DNA from: Seriola aureovittata
Taxonomy: Eukaryota; Chordata; Actinopteri; Carangiformes; Carangidae
Direction: 5' to 3'
Length of the DNA stretch: 64,000 bases
NCBI RefSeq assembly: GCF_021018895.1
Contig: NC_079369.1
Span: forward strand, 7,509,694 to 7,573,693
The notes under the pieces are model-generated. The model was not told the origin of the DNA, searched no databases, and saw only the letters and a program-made list of their open reading frames with translations. This document shows, in pieces, positions 62,141 through 64,000 of this stretch. The first letter of the stretch is position 1, and every line of letters starts with the position of its first letter. Position numbers and translations under genes: made by a program.

Positions 62141-64000
62141 CTGTAAAGAGATACATAGAGAGTGGAGGAGGGTTAACTGACAAATGTAGATTTATAATCT
62201 ATTTTCTACAGAGAAAGAACATTACGAAAGTGCCTGCAATGTTAAAAAACTATGGCAGGCAATGAGACAGTATTATGCCCCTCTCTTTGTCCTTACATAA
62301 CCTTTCTCCTCGCTGCTGTCAGTCAGAGACGGAGGAAGAGTAGAGTGGGCAGACAGAGCGTAAACTTATCCCTGTCTCTATGACTTTCTACAGGGTGACA
62401 GATTGGCTGTTGTTGCATCTGTCGCGCCCCTGTTTATCATGACTGATGCTCGCCAGGCGAAGGACAATGTGCTGAGTCGACCACCTACTGCCGTTCTCCT
62501 GCCTCTCATCCCAGGTCCTACTGATGAGTCACGGTCCTCATAAATTAGCTGATCATCACCCAGTCATGCATACTGGTGTGCACCTATTTTTATGGCACAT
62601 TATCGCGGTGGAGAGGAAGTAATAAACACATTTTATGTTGCAGGGCTATAACTTCATGCCTTTCCCTGGGAAATGTTTTGGCGGATGAATGGTTGATATT
62701 GAGAAGATTAAGTCATAATTATTGCTCTTATATTTTAGGATGCGTCGGAGGAGGAGGATTTGACAAGGACAGTTAGAGCTCAGAGCAGGCCACTAGTCTG
62801 GATTTTTTATTCTAAGTGCAAAGAAGGACTGTGGGGAACTGGCTAGATTAAGTGTCTTTTTATTATCCAATCCTGATAGGATTGCAGCCCCTGACACAAT
62901 CTGTCAGGCTATCTAATACACTGCATCTTCTCCATAATAACAGCCAGACTCACTTAATCATGTATGAGCAGGAAGATGTTGTGCAGAACACAGAGTGCAG
63001 TTCCCTTGGAAGTCTGGGAATACTCTCATTTATATGTGTGTGTGTGTGTTTATGCGTGTATTTGTCTGCAAGCATATGTGTGCGCATTTCTGGATGTTTG
63101 TTTGACCCTGACTCATTGCATGCTGGTGAGATATAACGTGAGTGTATGTTCAATTTCCTGTGAAACAGGGTGATGGACTCCCACCGCTGCAGACAGGCTG
63201 ATGTTGATACACTGGGCAGGGAAGATGATGGAAAGGCTGCCTTTGAAAATACATAAAAGTGATTCGCTGAATGAGGAAAACCATTAGAGACAGGCTCATT
63301 TCTTAAATCAACAGTGGAGAGGGAAAAAAACCCAACACTGCACGTGATCTGAAAACATAACATTGCTTAAAGGTTAATGATATACTGATGGAAAAGGTAA
63401 AATCTGCAGGTGCTGAGCAGCGCATGACATGTAAAATAAAAAACGTACACTGAACATGGTCAATGTGAGCGCCTGGTTGGGTCTAAAAATGTCAGGTAAT
63501 GGAAGAGATGAAATGGAGGAGAGAGGTGAAGGGAAGGAGCTGTTGGAGTCATTACCCATCCATCCATCCTCTTAGTAAGAGTCAATAATGTTTCGAAATT
63601 CAGCCATCAAACTACGGCAGAAAAACATTATGAGAAATAAATTTTTTATATGTTAAATTATTAGTGTTTGGGAATAAAGATGCCAAAGGTTGTGAAGCTG
63701 CTACCTTAACTACGTTTCCCAGTTGCATTAGGGTACCATAACAAATAATCATGTAATGTGTCTAGAAGCAACAAAATGCTACATCCACACCAACCTCTGC
63801 CCAAACATATCACTAACCAGAGCCTGTTGCTTTTTGTGATGCCTATCCTCCGCCCAACCTCACCCCCACCCAAGCCAGTTCTCAGTGCAATGCCTGACCA
63901 TAACTTAACCTGAGCCTTCACCCCAACCATGGAAGGCAAGACTAAGAGAATAAGGAGAATAAGACTTTGACTTTCTGCTCCGCTCTCTCTGCCTCCAACT
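62141..64000 (-). other. ncan: ncan intron 5' of EGF 1, incomplete
   Basis: This is the intron that ends at the AG at 62142-62141 and continues past the right edge, so it is at least 1,860 nt. It holds a short TG repeat near 63037 and unique sequence. I see no part of the large mucin-like exon expected next in the upstream direction. Confidence 0.7.

Noticed and set aside
63405..63425. Possible REST/NRSE silencer around GCAGGTGCTGAGCAGCGC
   Set aside because: Only the GGTGCTGA half fits; the required second half of the motif does not match at the right spacing.
1..64000. CRISPR arrays, operons, prophage or other microbial systems
   Set aside because: All structure seen is eukaryotic (split exons, SINEs, microsatellites). 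No evenly spaced short repeats with unique spacers occur.

Overview
This window is vertebrate, almost certainly teleost fish, genomic DNA and carries the 3' half of one gene, neurocan (ncan), on the minus strand. The teleost call rests on the split-exon protein, which matches the lectican family and neurocan best, and on many dispersed repeats of a type familiar from percomorph fish genomes, with abundant long CA/TG and GA microsatellites. There is no bacterial or viral gene content, and I found no second gene.

Gene layout, read right to left in transcription order: EGF-like 1 (62024-62140), EGF-like 2 (36419-36532), three C-type lectin exons (21548-21706, 17971-18053, 17302-17446), a CCP/sushi exon (8576-8758) and the terminal coding exon with its stop codon (6998-7134). 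All six complete introns have GT-AG ends and the reading frame stays open across every junction. The seven exons give 938 coding bases, or 312 residues counting the split first codon. This corresponds to the G3 domain of a hyalectan proteoglycan (EGF-EGF-lectin-CCP) followed by the short basic, histidine-rich tail typical of neurocan. The signal peptide, Ig domain, link domains and mucin-like region must lie beyond the right edge.

The exons are small and the introns very large: about 25.5 kb between the EGF exons and 14.7 kb before the lectin exons. These seven exons therefore span 55 kb. The introns hold simple repeats, tRNA-derived SINE remnants, several dispersed fish repeat families (two families are present twice within the window), one transposon-like element with terminal inverted repeats and a likely target duplication, and two perfect hairpins. 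To the left, a putative 3' UTR of about 1.3 kb ends near an AATAAA at 5663-5658 (minus strand) and contains a run of 26 G (C in the mRNA). From 1 to about 5640 I see only non-coding sequence and repeats.

The observation most worth checking is the 3' splice site of the third lectin exon. A long TG microsatellite replaces the usual polypyrimidine tract, inside a 102-nt AG-free zone with a candidate distant branch point. I did not find an unknown biological system. Repeat families were named from recognition of their text, not from a database search.
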